Origin: Gp1-AA122 sp036378535
Lineage (GTDB): Bacteria; Acidobacteriota; Terriglobia; Terriglobales; Acidobacteriaceae
Assembly: GCA_036378535.1 (NCBI GenBank)
Contig: DASUWH010000059.1
Coordinates: 62,001 to 126,000 of the forward strand
Reading direction: 5' to 3'
DNA length: 64,000 nucleotides
Positions 37,102-45,229 of the stretch are shown here, piece after piece. Numbering within the stretch: the first letter of the stretch is position 1; each line of letters opens with the position of its first letter. Under the pieces are notes generated by a model. It made no database searches, had not been told where the DNA came from, and was given only the letters and a program-made list of their open reading frames with translations. The translations under genes and the position numbers were made by a program.

Positions 37102-37281
37102 CGAATCGCATTGGGACGGGGACGACCTCGAAAAATGACTCCACATTCTATTTTGGATTTACTGATCTGTCGAGAGTTAGTGCCCACGTTTGACCAATAG
37201 TCATATGCGTTTTAGTTTGTTCTTCACTACATAGAACAGTTAATATATCCGCCGACTGCAAACCAAGCGCGAGGAATTTCT

Positions 37282-38478
37282 TTGCCGGTTGGAACCGCAT
37301 TTCACGAACGCACTTTCGCCCTGTGCCACAGCTTGAATTACCGGGAGTGGTCCGGATATTACACCGTGAGCGTGTACGAGGTACACCACGAGCACGAGTA
37401 CAACGCTATTCGCAATGCCACTGCGCTCATCGATATCTCGCCCCTGTATAAGTATCTGATCACCGGGCGGGATGCGACCAAACTGGTGAACCGCATTATC
37501 ACGCGCGACATCAACAAGGTGGCGGTTGGGCAGGTGATCTACTGCTGCTGGTGCGACGAGCACGGCAAAGTCATTGATGATGGAACCATTACCCGACTCG
37601 CAGAGAATAAATACCGCTGGACGGCTGCCGACCCGAGCCTGCGGTGGTTTCGTCAGAACGGTCTCAACATGGATGTCGAGGTAGAAGACATTTCCGAAAA
37701 GACCGCCGCGCTGGCGCTGCAAGGGCCAACCTCGGCCAAGCTGCTTAAAGCTGTCGCTGAGGCCGACATCACCAACTTGAAGTATTTCCGCATGACCAGC
37801 GGAAAGATTGCCGGCATTCCCGTCGACATTTCACGAACTGGCTATACCGGCGATCTCGGATATGAAATCTGGATGCCGTGGAATGACGCGGTTAAGGTCT
37901 GGGACGCTTTGATGGAAAAAGGTAAGGCTTTCGATCTGCACGCGGCCGGAATGTTGGCCCTCGATGTGGCCCGGGTTGAGGCGGGCCTGCTGCTGATTGA
38001 AGTGGATTACAGCAGCAGTAAGAAAGCCCTGATCCCAGCACAGAAATATTCGCCGTACGAGTTGGGATTCGCCAAGATGGTGCACCTGGAGAAAGAAAAC
38101 TTCATCGGCCGCTCGGCGCTCGAGAAAGACAGTAAGAATGGAGTAGCCCGGCAATTAGTTGGTTTGGAAGTGCACTGGCCGGAAGTCGAGAAACTCTACG
38201 ATAAATTCGGCCTCGCCCCGCAGGCGCCCAGCCAGGCTTCGCGCGTGCACGTACCCGTATATGCGGGCAGCAAGCAGGTCGGCAAAGCCACCTCGACGAC
38301 GTGGTCGCCTCTACTGAAGAAGATGATCGCGTTGACCAGTGTAGAGACGGAGCATTCCCGCATCGGCAACCAGTTGCAGATGGAGATCACGATTGAGGGC
38401 ATTCGTTTGAAAGTCGGTGCAACTGTGGTGAAGACGCCATTCTTCAACCCGGCGAGGAAAACCGCGGTACCGGTTTAA
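37282..38478 (+). CDS. Aminomethyltransferase-like protein (GcvT family)
   Basis: A 398-residue THF-dependent protein of the glycine-cleavage T-protein/DMSP-demethylase family. TTG at 37282 is chosen because GAGGAA lies 7 bases upstream. Landmarks are ALIDISPLYKYLITGRDA, EHGKVIDDGTITRL with the conserved Asp near residue 96, ALQGPTSAKLL, and RTGYTGDLGYEIW, the family's folate-binding segment. A C-terminal GCV_T_C domain ends the protein. The other glycine-cleavage genes are absent, so it may be a stand-alone demethylase or methylene-THF-forming enzyme. It is divergent from the oxidase pair. Confidence 0.85.
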   Translation: MPVGTAFHERTFALCHSLNYREWSGYYTVSVYEVHHEHEYNAIRNATALIDISPLYKYLITGRDATKLVNRIITRDINKVAVGQVIYCCWCDEHGKVIDDGTITRLAENKYRWTAADPSLRWFRQNGLNMDVEVEDISEKTAALALQGPTSAKLLKAVAEADITNLKYFRMTSGKIAGIPVDISRTGYTGDLGYEIWMPWNDAVKVWDALMEKGKAFDLHAAGMLALDVARVEAGLLLIEVDYSSSKKALIPAQKYSPYELGFAKMVHLEKENFIGRSALEKDSKNGVARQLVGLEVHWPEVEKLYDKFGLAPQAPSQASRVHVPVYAGSKQVGKATSTTWSPLLKKMIALTSVETEHSRIGNQLQMEITIEGIRLKVGATVVKTPFFNPARKTAVPV

Positions 38479-38832
38479 TATCGCATCGCGGAAATACGCG
38501 AACAAAGTTCGGGTTCGACAAGGCACCAAGCCCTCAGGGGCTCGTCGTGCCGGCACGGCTGAACAGGCCGCGGAAAAAGTACTTTACTGGCAGGAAACGG
38601 GCCCTCAGGCGCTAAAGCGCGGACGTATTCTCAACGGCTAAGCGGCACGAGTAAACTCGTGCCCTTCCCGATCTTACTTACCTGGTTGTTTTTTCCAGCC
38701 TGTGAAGCCGCGCCCCTTCAAAGTACTGCAACTCATGTCTCGAATTTACGGGACGCGACGCCATGAAATAATTGACCACAGAGGAGAGAGAAGTTTTTCC
38801 TTCGTGCACCGTTGTGGCCTTTGTGGTGAAGC
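38479..38832. other. Intergenic region with repeat A copy 2
   Basis: No gene is seen in these 354 bases between the convergent GcvT-like and permease genes. The centre (38556-38722) is repeat A. The right part, around 38773-38830, carries a purine-rich ccacagaggagagag segment and a tttgtggtgaa segment. This resembles the sequence at 57905-57940 near mqnC in its cagaggcacagag composition. Confidence 0.6.
38556..38722. repeat. Dispersed intergenic repeat A, copy 2
   Basis: Shares with the copies at 2418 and 48780 the gcggaaaaagtactt, gggccctcaggcgctaaag, cgcggacgtattctcaacgg and ttcccgat blocks, and ends with a gtgaagccgcgccc block. The perfect hairpin ggcacgag-taaa-ctcgtgcc is intact at 38645-38664. 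It is closer to the 48.8-kb copy than to the 2.4-kb copy. Confidence 0.8.
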
Positions 38833-40269
38833 TCAAGCTGGGATTTTCCGGCGGCTCCGCCGCCAATAGATGAATCCCGGCACGCCCGCCAGCACGATCA
38901 GCGTTCCCGCCAGCGACTGAATGGGGCGGGTAAAGATTGTGTTCAGTGTCCATGCCCCGGCGATCAAAACATAGATCGCCGGCAGCCACGGATAGCCGGT
39001 GCAGCGGTAGGGCCGTGGGGCATCCGGACGCTTCTTGCGCAGCACAAAGAGTCCAATTACCGTCAGCGTGTACGACAGCACCATTCCGAACATTACATAC
39101 GTGTACAGCTGATCGTAGCGCCCACTCAGGGTGAGCACGCCAGCCCACAGGCCCTGACCAATCAAGCTGAACGCCGGCGTCCGCCATTTGGGATGTACCT
39201 CAGCCATCTTACTGAAGAACACGCCGTCGCACGCCATGGCGTAATAGACGCGGGCTCCGGAGAGCGTGCAGGTTGCCGCGGCTCCGAAGCAGGACAATGC
39301 AATCATGGCCGAGAGCCAGACTGCGGCTGCTGGCGAGAACAACGCTGCTGCCGCCGCATGCGCAATGGTTTCATGCCTGGCGATCTCCGTCCCCGGCAGC
39401 GCATATACATAGGCCACGTTCATAGACAGATAAATTATGCCGACGACAATTACGCCCAACACCATCGCGAGCGGCACATTGCGCTTTGGTTCTTTCACCT
39501 CGCCCGCGACCCAGGTGATGTAGACCCAGCCGTCGTAGGCCCAGAACACCGCAATCAGGCCAACTCCCAGCGCCGAAATCAGCTGGCCTGGACTCATTCC
39601 CATCGTTAACCCTGAAGTGGCGCCCCAGCTTTTCGCGGTGAAGTGAGACCAATCTCCCTTTCCGATGGCGAGTCCCAGGGTCACGAATGCTGCCATGGCG
39701 GCGAACTTGGCCCACGTGGCCACATTCTGCAGAATGGCACCCTGGCGCAAGCCGATCACGTTGATCCAGGTCATGATCGCGATCAAGACCAGGGCCAGCA
39801 GGTGTGCGCGCGTGAAGCCCATGCCCAGCACGGAAAACATGACGTGCTGGCTGGACACGAGCGGCACCATCTGTCCGAAATATGCGGCCGACCCCACCGC
39901 TAGCGCGGCGATGGAGCCGCCATTGGCAACGCTGAACAACATCCATCCATACAGGAAAGCCACCAGGTCGCCGTACGCCTCACGAAGGTAAACGTACTGG
40001 CCGCCGGAGTCGGCGAACATCGATCCCAACTCCGCGAAAGCGAAGCAGGCAAACAAGGACACCAATCCGCCGAGTGCCCAAACCGCCAGGAACGAAACAG
40101 GATGCGGCAGGGGAGCGGCAATGTCCTTGGCGGTAAGAAAAATCGAGGATCCGATGATCCCGCTGACCAGCAGCAGCACCGAATCCAGCAGGCTTAATCC
40201 GCGCACCAGGGACGGCCGCGCTTCCGTTGGTGGGCTTGTGCTTGGCTGCGTTACCGCCGGGATGCTCAT
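38833..40269 (-). CDS. APC-family amino acid permease
   Basis: A 478-residue inner-membrane transporter with about twelve hydrophobic helices. The first-helix substrate motif reads LLVSGIIGSSIFLTAKDIAA, and the conserved FAELGSMFADSGGQYVYLREAYG follows as in LAT/SteT-type exchangers. The ATG at 40269 is preferred; the open frame extends upstream but that part overlaps the zinc-ribbon gene in another frame. It should exchange or import neutral amino acids. It lies 4 bp after the stop of the small zinc-ribbon gene, so the two may be co-expressed. Confidence 0.88.
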   Translation of the reverse strand: MSIPAVTQPSTSPPTEARPSLVRGLSLLDSVLLLVSGIIGSSIFLTAKDIAAPLPHPVSFLAVWALGGLVSLFACFAFAELGSMFADSGGQYVYLREAYGDLVAFLYGWMLFSVANGGSIAALAVGSAAYFGQMVPLVSSQHVMFSVLGMGFTRAHLLALVLIAIMTWINVIGLRQGAILQNVATWAKFAAMAAFVTLGLAIGKGDWSHFTAKSWGATSGLTMGMSPGQLISALGVGLIAVFWAYDGWVYITWVAGEVKEPKRNVPLAMVLGVIVVGIIYLSMNVAYVYALPGTEIARHETIAHAAAAALFSPAAAVWLSAMIALSCFGAAATCTLSGARVYYAMACDGVFFSKMAEVHPKWRTPAFSLIGQGLWAGVLTLSGRYDQLYTYVMFGMVLSYTLTVIGLFVLRKKRPDAPRPYRCTGYPWLPAIYVLIAGAWTLNTIFTRPIQSLAGTLIVLAGVPGFIYWRRSRRKIPA

Positions 40270-40273
40270 GGGG

Positions 40274-40441
40274 TCATCCGATTCCCAGTTCGTCGGGAGA
40301 TTCCAGCGGAGTTCCGCAGCGGCGGCAAATGACGGCGGAGCAATCGCCGCAGGTGAGCGGATCATTGACCTCTTCCGCACAGTTGGGACAGTAGAACAGG
40401 GCGGGCTTGCGCTCTGGTTTTTGCGGTTCCGAGGGCGGCAT
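40274..40441 (-). CDS. Small zinc-ribbon protein, 55 residues
   Basis: A 55-residue open frame with three CxxC pairs: C18-P-N-C21, C31-G-D-C34 and C39-R-R-C42, in the sequence FYCPNCAEEV, TCGDCSAV, CRRCGTPLE. Six regularly spaced cysteines in so short a frame argue that it is a real gene and not a shadow. A longer frame upstream (to 40489) is possible; the ATG at 40441 is chosen because it precedes a charged, proline-rich leader. The stop is 4 bp from the permease start. Function is unknown; metal binding is likely. Confidence 0.6.
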   Translation of the reverse strand: MPPSEPQKPERKPALFYCPNCAEEVNDPLTCGDCSAVICRRCGTPLESPDELGIG

Positions 40442-40529
40442 CAGGATGCCCAATGTAGCACAATTGGCGTGCGGCCGCGGATCAAGCACTCAGCAATCAT
40501 GTGGGTAAGTTTGTGGTGAGAACAACTGC

Positions 40530-40622
40530 AGATCCCTCGCGTTGCTCGGGATGACAATCGAACTATTGGGGCTGAGTGCTGACTCCTGAATGCTGAATGC
40601 TGACGGCTGACTGCTGAATGCT
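40530..40622. repeat. Element-B fragment and heptamer array (unit ctgaatg)
   Basis: The left part (40530-40557) is a gatccctcgcgttgctcggg fragment related to the centre of element B. At 40571-40622 seven tandem 7-base units follow: ctgagtg, ctgactc, ctgaatg, ctgaatg, ctgacgg, ctgactg, ctgaatg. Read on the minus strand they are tcagNNN units. The array ends about 20 bases before the methyltransferase start at 40642. Confidence 0.8.
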
Positions 40623-40641
40623 AAAATTCGTGCCAGGGCGA

Positions 40642-41391
40642 ATGATGGCTGTCTCTCCCAATCCCGATGATCGTCTGAAGCAGGAATTCAACCGCTGGGC
40701 CGAGGCGGGAGAAGGGCCCAAGATGGAGCGGCACCATCTGGATATCACCGAGAAGACCATTCGGCTGATGGATCTTCGTCCCGGCGAACGCGTCCTTGAT
40801 CTCGGTTGCGGTTCGGGCTGGGCCACTCGCCTGTTGGCGCGCCTGGTTGGCGAGGGGCCGGAGGGTTTCGGCCAGGTTGTGGGGTTGGACGTATCCGACG
40901 AAATGATTCGCCAGGCTCGTGCGGCTTCCAAGGACTTCGACAATATCCTTTATGTGGCCGGTTCAGCCCAGCAGATTCCGTGGGAGGAGAATTTTTTCGA
41001 CAAAGTTCTCTCGGTGGAGTCGTTCTACTATTACGCCGATCAGGATCGCGCGCTCGCAGAGTTGTTCCGCGTCATGGCACCGCATGGGCGGCTATTTATT
41101 TTGATTAACCTTTATAAAGACAACGCCTACTCGCTGCAGTGGGTGGACAAACTCAAAGTTCCGGTTCACGTCCGCTCGAAAGCCGAGTATGTGGAATTAC
41201 TTCAGAAGCACGCGTTCGAAAATGTCGAAGCTCGGCAGATCCCCGATGACACGCCCACTCCCGACGATTACAAGACGACCTCGTTCCGCAGCCTCGACGA
41301 CCTGCGGGCCTTCAAGCGAACCGGCGCCTTACTGCTGATCGCATCCAAACCCGATCTGCGCACTCCGGCGCCGGGATACACGATCTATTGA
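40642..41391 (+). CDS. Class I SAM-dependent methyltransferase
   Basis: A methyltransferase of about 249 residues. ATG at 40642 or 40645 is preferred over an upstream ATG at 40618 that lies within the heptamer array. Motif I is VLDLGCGSGWATRLLA near residue 52, then GLDVSDEMIRQA, AQQIPWEENFFDKVLSVESF and a C-terminal half with YVELLQKHAFENVEARQ. It belongs to the UbiE/Methyltransf_11 group. No neighbouring gene suggests a substrate. Confidence 0.82.
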   Translation: MMAVSPNPDDRLKQEFNRWAEAGEGPKMERHHLDITEKTIRLMDLRPGERVLDLGCGSGWATRLLARLVGEGPEGFGQVVGLDVSDEMIRQARAASKDFDNILYVAGSAQQIPWEENFFDKVLSVESFYYYADQDRALAELFRVMAPHGRLFILINLYKDNAYSLQWVDKLKVPVHVRSKAEYVELLQKHAFENVEARQIPDDTPTPDDYKTTSFRSLDDLRAFKRTGALLLIASKPDLRTPAPGYTIY

Positions 41392-41558
41392 CGCGAACCA
41401 ACGGGCCGGCCGCGAGCAGTTGGTTGCGGTTACTTCCGTTATCTTTCCGCTGACTGTGGCCACTCCTAAACTCTTTTCAATTGTGGGGAATTCCACCGTG
41501 GCCCGCGTGGTTGAGGCCATCCTCCGAACAGCCACATACGCTGGAAGGGAAGTGTCTG

Positions 41559-42629
41559 ATGCAGTTCTGTACGTCCGTTCGGTGGCCGCACAAACACGCG
41601 TGGACCATGATTGCGGTTTGCGTGACCGCATGGTTGTGTGGCGCTGCCAGGGTCCAGGCGCAGGAAGAAAAACCCATTCCTCTCCTGACCGGTAGTGTAG
41701 GTTTCTTCACCAATGAGGAAGCCGGCCGGACGCAGCTTATTCCAGTATTCGCGCCCGTGCTGCTGGCCCCGCTAGGGAACCGCTGGTTGATCGAGTCGCG
41801 CGCCGAATTCAGCGGAGAATTCTTGCCACAAAAGGGCACACTCTCCGGCCAGTTGGAGAAGGAAGTTGACTACGCGCAGATTGATTACATTGCGAACCGC
41901 TATCTGACCGTGACCGCCGGGCGCTTCCTGACCCCATTTGGAATTTACAATGAACGGCTTTATCCCATCTGGATTCGCAAACTGGAAAACGTACCAATAA
42001 TTTTTCCCATTGGCACCGGTTCCAGCGATGGTCTGATGCTGCGGGGTGGACTCGCACTTAACCGCAACGCGAATCTGAACTACGCGACCTATTTCTCAAC
42101 CCTCAGCAACATCAACAAGCTTGACTCGGATCGCCTGACTGGCGGACGCGTTGGTATTTTCCTGCCTGGACCTCGCATCGAGGTCGGGACCTCGTTTCAG
42201 CAACTGCTGCAAGAGGATCGTGTGCGTTCTGTAGGCTTTCATTTTGGCTGGCAACCAAACCGTGTGCCGCTGAACCTGCGCTCCGAGTATGCCTGGTCGG
42301 GATCGAAGGGCAGCGGGTACTGGGTGGAAGGCGCATACGGCCTCAGCCAGATTTCGCACTGGCAGCATGCTATGCGGCGTCTGGAACTCGTTGGTCGGGC
42401 GCAGCAGTACTTGCCTGGCAATCTGCAGCCAAGTGACGCCGAAGAATATGGACTGCCCCTGGCCAACACCCGGCAGGGCGATTTCGGTCTTAACTACTAT
42501 CTTCGCGATGGTCTAAAAGCGACGGCCAGCTACGGGCGGCAGTTTAGTTCACTGGGGAACGCCAACTTGTGGAGTTTCGGGGTTGCGTACCGATTCGTAA
42601 TGCCTCTGGGCAGAATAGGAGACCAGTGA
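41559..42629 (+). CDS. Outer-membrane porin-like beta-barrel protein
   Basis: A protein of 356 residues from the ATG at 41559, which has GGAAGGGAAG 5 bases upstream; a longer open frame is discarded. A signal peptide ends near AARVQAQEEK. The mature part has alternating strand patterns and many aromatic strand ends (LTVTAGRFLTPFGIYNERLYP, RIEVGTSFQQLL, ATASYGRQFSSLG), ending YRFVMPLGRIGDQ. It resembles phosphate-selective or generic porins. It is the first gene of an operon with a cytochrome c and a CuA protein, so it may form the outer-membrane part of that electron-transfer unit; solute passage is the alternative. Confidence 0.72.
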   Translation: MQFCTSVRWPHKHAWTMIAVCVTAWLCGAARVQAQEEKPIPLLTGSVGFFTNEEAGRTQLIPVFAPVLLAPLGNRWLIESRAEFSGEFLPQKGTLSGQLEKEVDYAQIDYIANRYLTVTAGRFLTPFGIYNERLYPIWIRKLENVPIIFPIGTGSSDGLMLRGGLALNRNANLNYATYFSTLSNINKLDSDRLTGGRVGIFLPGPRIEVGTSFQQLLQEDRVRSVGFHFGWQPNRVPLNLRSEYAWSGSKGSGYWVEGAYGLSQISHWQHAMRRLELVGRAQQYLPGNLQPSDAEEYGLPLANTRQGDFGLNYYLRDGLKATASYGRQFSSLGNANLWSFGVAYRFVMPLGRIGDQ

Positions 42630-42940
42630 GAAGCGAATATCTTCAACTTTCCGCACTGCTGGGAGCGATCATTGTTTCGGCTGTGCTGGCTTGCGCTGAA
42701 CCTCCGGGGAAAAATGGATCTTCGGCAACGCCCGCTGCCGCTGTGGTCACGCCTGAGCAAGCCGACACGATGCGCCTGGAAGGCGAGAAACGCTTTCGTG
42801 CCAATTGCGGCCGTTGCCACATGGCGCCTCACAAATATTCGCCCCGGGTCATGGCAACCGCGGTGAGGCATATGCGTGTACGGGCCACCATCACAGAAGA
42901 GGACATGCGCTACATCCTCTATTTCCTGACGCAGCAATGA
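42626..42940 (+). CDS. Mono-heme cytochrome c, probable lipoprotein
   Basis: A 104-residue protein starting with a GTG that overlaps the porin stop (GTGA). A hydrophobic signal ends at Cys23 (VSAVLAC), a weak lipobox, so it may be lipid-anchored. One heme motif, C61-G-R-C64-H65, lies after a linker rich in Ala/Thr. The C-terminal helix MRYILYFLTQQ and the methionines at 76 and 83 are candidate axial ligands. It should carry electrons in the periplasm. Gene overlaps on both sides (GTGA before, ATGA after) suggest tight coupling with the porin and CuA genes. Confidence 0.82.
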   Translation: MRSEYLQLSALLGAIIVSAVLACAEPPGKNGSSATPAAAVVTPEQADTMRLEGEKRFRANCGRCHMAPHKYSPRVMATAVRHMRVRATITEEDMRYILYFLTQQ

Positions 42941-43371
42941 GGCCATGCATGCGAAGCGAGCTCTTGTATGGAATTCAGAGGGTCATAGTTGCCGGGGCCC
43001 TGGTCTGCGTGTGTTTACCGAGCTTGGCTCAAGACCGCACCATCGAGATCCTGGCCGATAAAGATAGCCGTTACAAGATCGCCGGGCAGCGCACACCCGT
43101 CATTGTAGTCAAGGCCGGAGAGGAGATCGTTCTCAGATTCACCGCTGTGCGGGCCAAAAGCTGGAACCGCGACGGGTCAATTCACGGTTTCGCGCTCTTA
43201 CGCGCCAGCGACCGCAGCAAGGTTCCCGGATGGAATCTGCTGCTGCAGCCCGGCACTCAGGAGTTCACTTTGACGGCTCCCGCCGAACCGGGCGATTACG
43301 AAGCCTTATGCACGGTGATCTGTAGTGACGATCATGAAGGCATGCACATGAAAGTTATCGTTACGCCCTAG
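42937..43371 (+). CDS. CuA-type cupredoxin, exported
   Basis: A 144-residue protein starting at the ATG overlapping the cytochrome stop. A signal peptide ends near LPSLAQ. The cupredoxin fold has H83 in SIHGFALL, and the C-terminal loop has C125-T-V-I-C129-S-D-D-H133-E-G-M136. Spacing C-x3-C-x3-H-x2-M matches the dinuclear CuA site of cytochrome oxidase subunit II and nitrous-oxide reductase. Only the backbone-ligand Glu is replaced by Val. No membrane helices or oxidase subunit I are nearby. It is probably a periplasmic electron carrier that works with the cytochrome. Confidence 0.82.
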   Translation: MRPCMRSELLYGIQRVIVAGALVCVCLPSLAQDRTIEILADKDSRYKIAGQRTPVIVVKAGEEIVLRFTAVRAKSWNRDGSIHGFALLRASDRSKVPGWNLLLQPGTQEFTLTAPAEPGDYEALCTVICSDDHEGMHMKVIVTP

Positions 43372-43381
43372 GAGTCTGCTT

Positions 43382-43753
43382 ATGAAGCGAATGCCGGCAA
43401 TTGCGATCGCGCTGGTTCTAGTCTCGACAATTTTTGGATTCGCCGCGGATGATGCGATTCGCACCTTTCATGGCGAAGTTGCAGACAGCCAATGCTCGAT
43501 GAACGTTCATTCCTTAACGCGTTCGCACGAGGAAATGCTGAAATCCAAGTCGATGGGCGGCAACCCCGCGTCCTGCACGCTTTACTGCATTCGCTATATG
43601 GGAGGCGAGTTTGTACTGGCTATGAAGAGTGAAGTCTATTACCTGGATAATCCCTCGGCCCAGAATTTTGCCGGGGAGAAAGTGAAAGTGACCGGGACAC
43701 TTGATCCCAAGACGAGGACCATCCATGCCCTGAAAATCGAGTCAGAACAATAG
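43382..43753 (+). CDS. Small exported protein of unknown function (DUF5818-like)
   Basis: A 123-residue protein with a signal peptide (IAIALVLVSTIFGFAA). The mature part starts TFHGEVADSQCSM and has the pattern CTLYCIRYMGGEFVL, giving three cysteines (one early, two in a CxxxC pair), then NFAGEKVKVTGTLDPKT, which suggests an OB-like barrel. It is like the small DUF5818-type proteins common in Acidobacteriota. It follows the CuA gene by 10 bp and is likely co-expressed; a role in metal binding or maturation is possible but not shown. Confidence 0.6.
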   Translation: MKRMPAIAIALVLVSTIFGFAADDAIRTFHGEVADSQCSMNVHSLTRSHEEMLKSKSMGGNPASCTLYCIRYMGGEFVLAMKSEVYYLDNPSAQNFAGEKVKVTGTLDPKTRTIHALKIESEQ

Positions 43754-43768
43754 CGCCTGCATCGACGA

Positions 43769-45109
43769 TTAGAGTAGCTCGCCTGCTTGTGCGCCGATCG
43801 GCCTTCCATGAATTTCTGCTTCAGAAATCAGAAAGATGCCCACCAGAAAAATTAAAGGCTCGAGCGGATGGCGATAGCGCGGGTGCGGGAAGACTATGTA
43901 ATAGACAACGGGAAACGTTAGAAAGAGAAGCAGGAGCAATCCCGCACCCGGCTTCCGTTTTCGCACGGCGCGTCCCAGGCCCCAGAAAAGCAAAATGGAA
44001 GAAGTCAGAAAGAGCGAGCGACGCCCATGGACGCTCCACCACACCCCGGGTCGCGGTGAACTGGACCAGTAATAGATGAAGCGCTTGGTGCACAGCCACG
44101 CGAATCGCGGGATGTCTTGCTGAATGAATTCCAGCGCCTGTTGCCGGCGCATTCTGATGTAAGCGCCCTCGCCCAAGGTTTGATACTGGCGGAGAGCGAA
44201 AATGCTGGCGGACGGGTGCAAGTAGGCCATCCACGTGCCATCCGCTCCCGGACCGTTCCCCAATCTCAGTTCCACGCCAAAATTGTCGCGAACGAAGAAA
44301 AATCTGCCAAACACGTGATCGTTGCGAATCGTCCAGGGCGTCAAGCATGCAAGAAAGATGAGCGCCGCGAGCGCGACTCCGCCGAGCGATCGCTTGCCCT
44401 TTTTGCTTCGGTGATACCAGGCCCATAATCCCGAGATGGGCAGGAATGAGACCAGCACCGGGCTGTTCAATGCTGCAATTCCCCACAGCAGACCGAACTG
44501 CGCCCATGGTTCGATCCCGTCCCGGTTTTCAAAGTCCAGGGCCAGCCAGAAGATGACGGTCAGCAGCAGTGCTGACAGGCTTGTCTCCCAAACCCAGCGG
44601 GTGCACCAATACATCACGTAGGGAAACAGGGTCCAGAACCACGCTGCCCAGACGGCCACCTTTTCCCCAAAGCATCGCCGCCCGATGAGAAAAATGGGAA
44701 TGGAAGTGAGCGCTGAAAAAACGCTGTTGATCAGAAGCAGTACGATTGCCGACAGGTTGCTGTAGATACCGAACAGCTTGAATACGCCCGCGATTACGTA
44801 AGGGTAAAGAGGTGGCTCCCATGCGGTCGGACCGGTCAATCCGTCGAAGGGATTGCTGAATCCGTAGCCGGAGGCGATCGCGCGGCCGACGCGCCCCATC
44901 TCCCATCCAAAGCCAAAGTGATCGTCTGCGGTGCGGAACCTATAGGTGTGAGCAAGAAGAATGTAGGCGGCGCGCAGAGCGAATCCGACCACGAACATCC
45001 ACGCGAAAGAGGTCCGCGCCCCGGCCCACCAAAGTTGGAAGGCCGTGCTCGGTGCTTTCGCGGATTGTTGCGCCTGGCTTGCGACGTCGACCATGAGACC
45101 CGCCCGCAT
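43769..45109 (-). CDS. GT39-like integral membrane glycosyltransferase
   Basis: A 446-residue multi-spanning protein of the ArnT/PMT superfamily. The first periplasmic loop carries FRTADDHFGFGWEMGRVGRA, in which acidic residues would be catalytic, followed by NPFDGLTGPTAWEPPLYPYV near residue 87. About eleven hydrophobic helices follow and the protein ends in a charged tail. It would transfer a sugar from a polyprenyl-phosphate donor to lipid or protein. It is convergent with the cytochrome operon, and no partner gene is adjacent. Confidence 0.72.
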   Translation of the reverse strand: MRAGLMVDVASQAQQSAKAPSTAFQLWWAGARTSFAWMFVVGFALRAAYILLAHTYRFRTADDHFGFGWEMGRVGRAIASGYGFSNPFDGLTGPTAWEPPLYPYVIAGVFKLFGIYSNLSAIVLLLINSVFSALTSIPIFLIGRRCFGEKVAVWAAWFWTLFPYVMYWCTRWVWETSLSALLLTVIFWLALDFENRDGIEPWAQFGLLWGIAALNSPVLVSFLPISGLWAWYHRSKKGKRSLGGVALAALIFLACLTPWTIRNDHVFGRFFFVRDNFGVELRLGNGPGADGTWMAYLHPSASIFALRQYQTLGEGAYIRMRRQQALEFIQQDIPRFAWLCTKRFIYYWSSSPRPGVWWSVHGRRSLFLTSSILLFWGLGRAVRKRKPGAGLLLLLFLTFPVVYYIVFPHPRYRHPLEPLIFLVGIFLISEAEIHGRPIGAQAGELL

Positions 45110-45164
45110 TAGCGGAACAGTTTATTTGTAGCCCATTGCGAACACGAGCGTCCACTTGTGGCGC

Positions 45165-45210
45165 AAAAAAGGGAAGCGCCCGGGGAGTACCCCCGAGCGC
45201 CCGGGTTTTT
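45165..45210 (-). terminator. Probable rho-independent terminator, possibly bidirectional
   Basis: A GC-rich hairpin at 45176-45200 (about 9 bp with one mismatch) has an A-run on its left (45165-45170) and a T-run on its right (45206-45210). Read on the minus strand, it follows the stop of the exported-protein gene by about 25 bases and ends in six T. Confidence 0.5.
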
Positions 45211-45229
45211 GGTTTCCGAATCGTGTGGG

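Noticed and set aside
42937..43371. Subunit II of a cytochrome oxidase
   Set aside because: The protein has only a signal peptide, no membrane hairpin, and no subunit I or III gene is adjacent, although the CuA site is intact.
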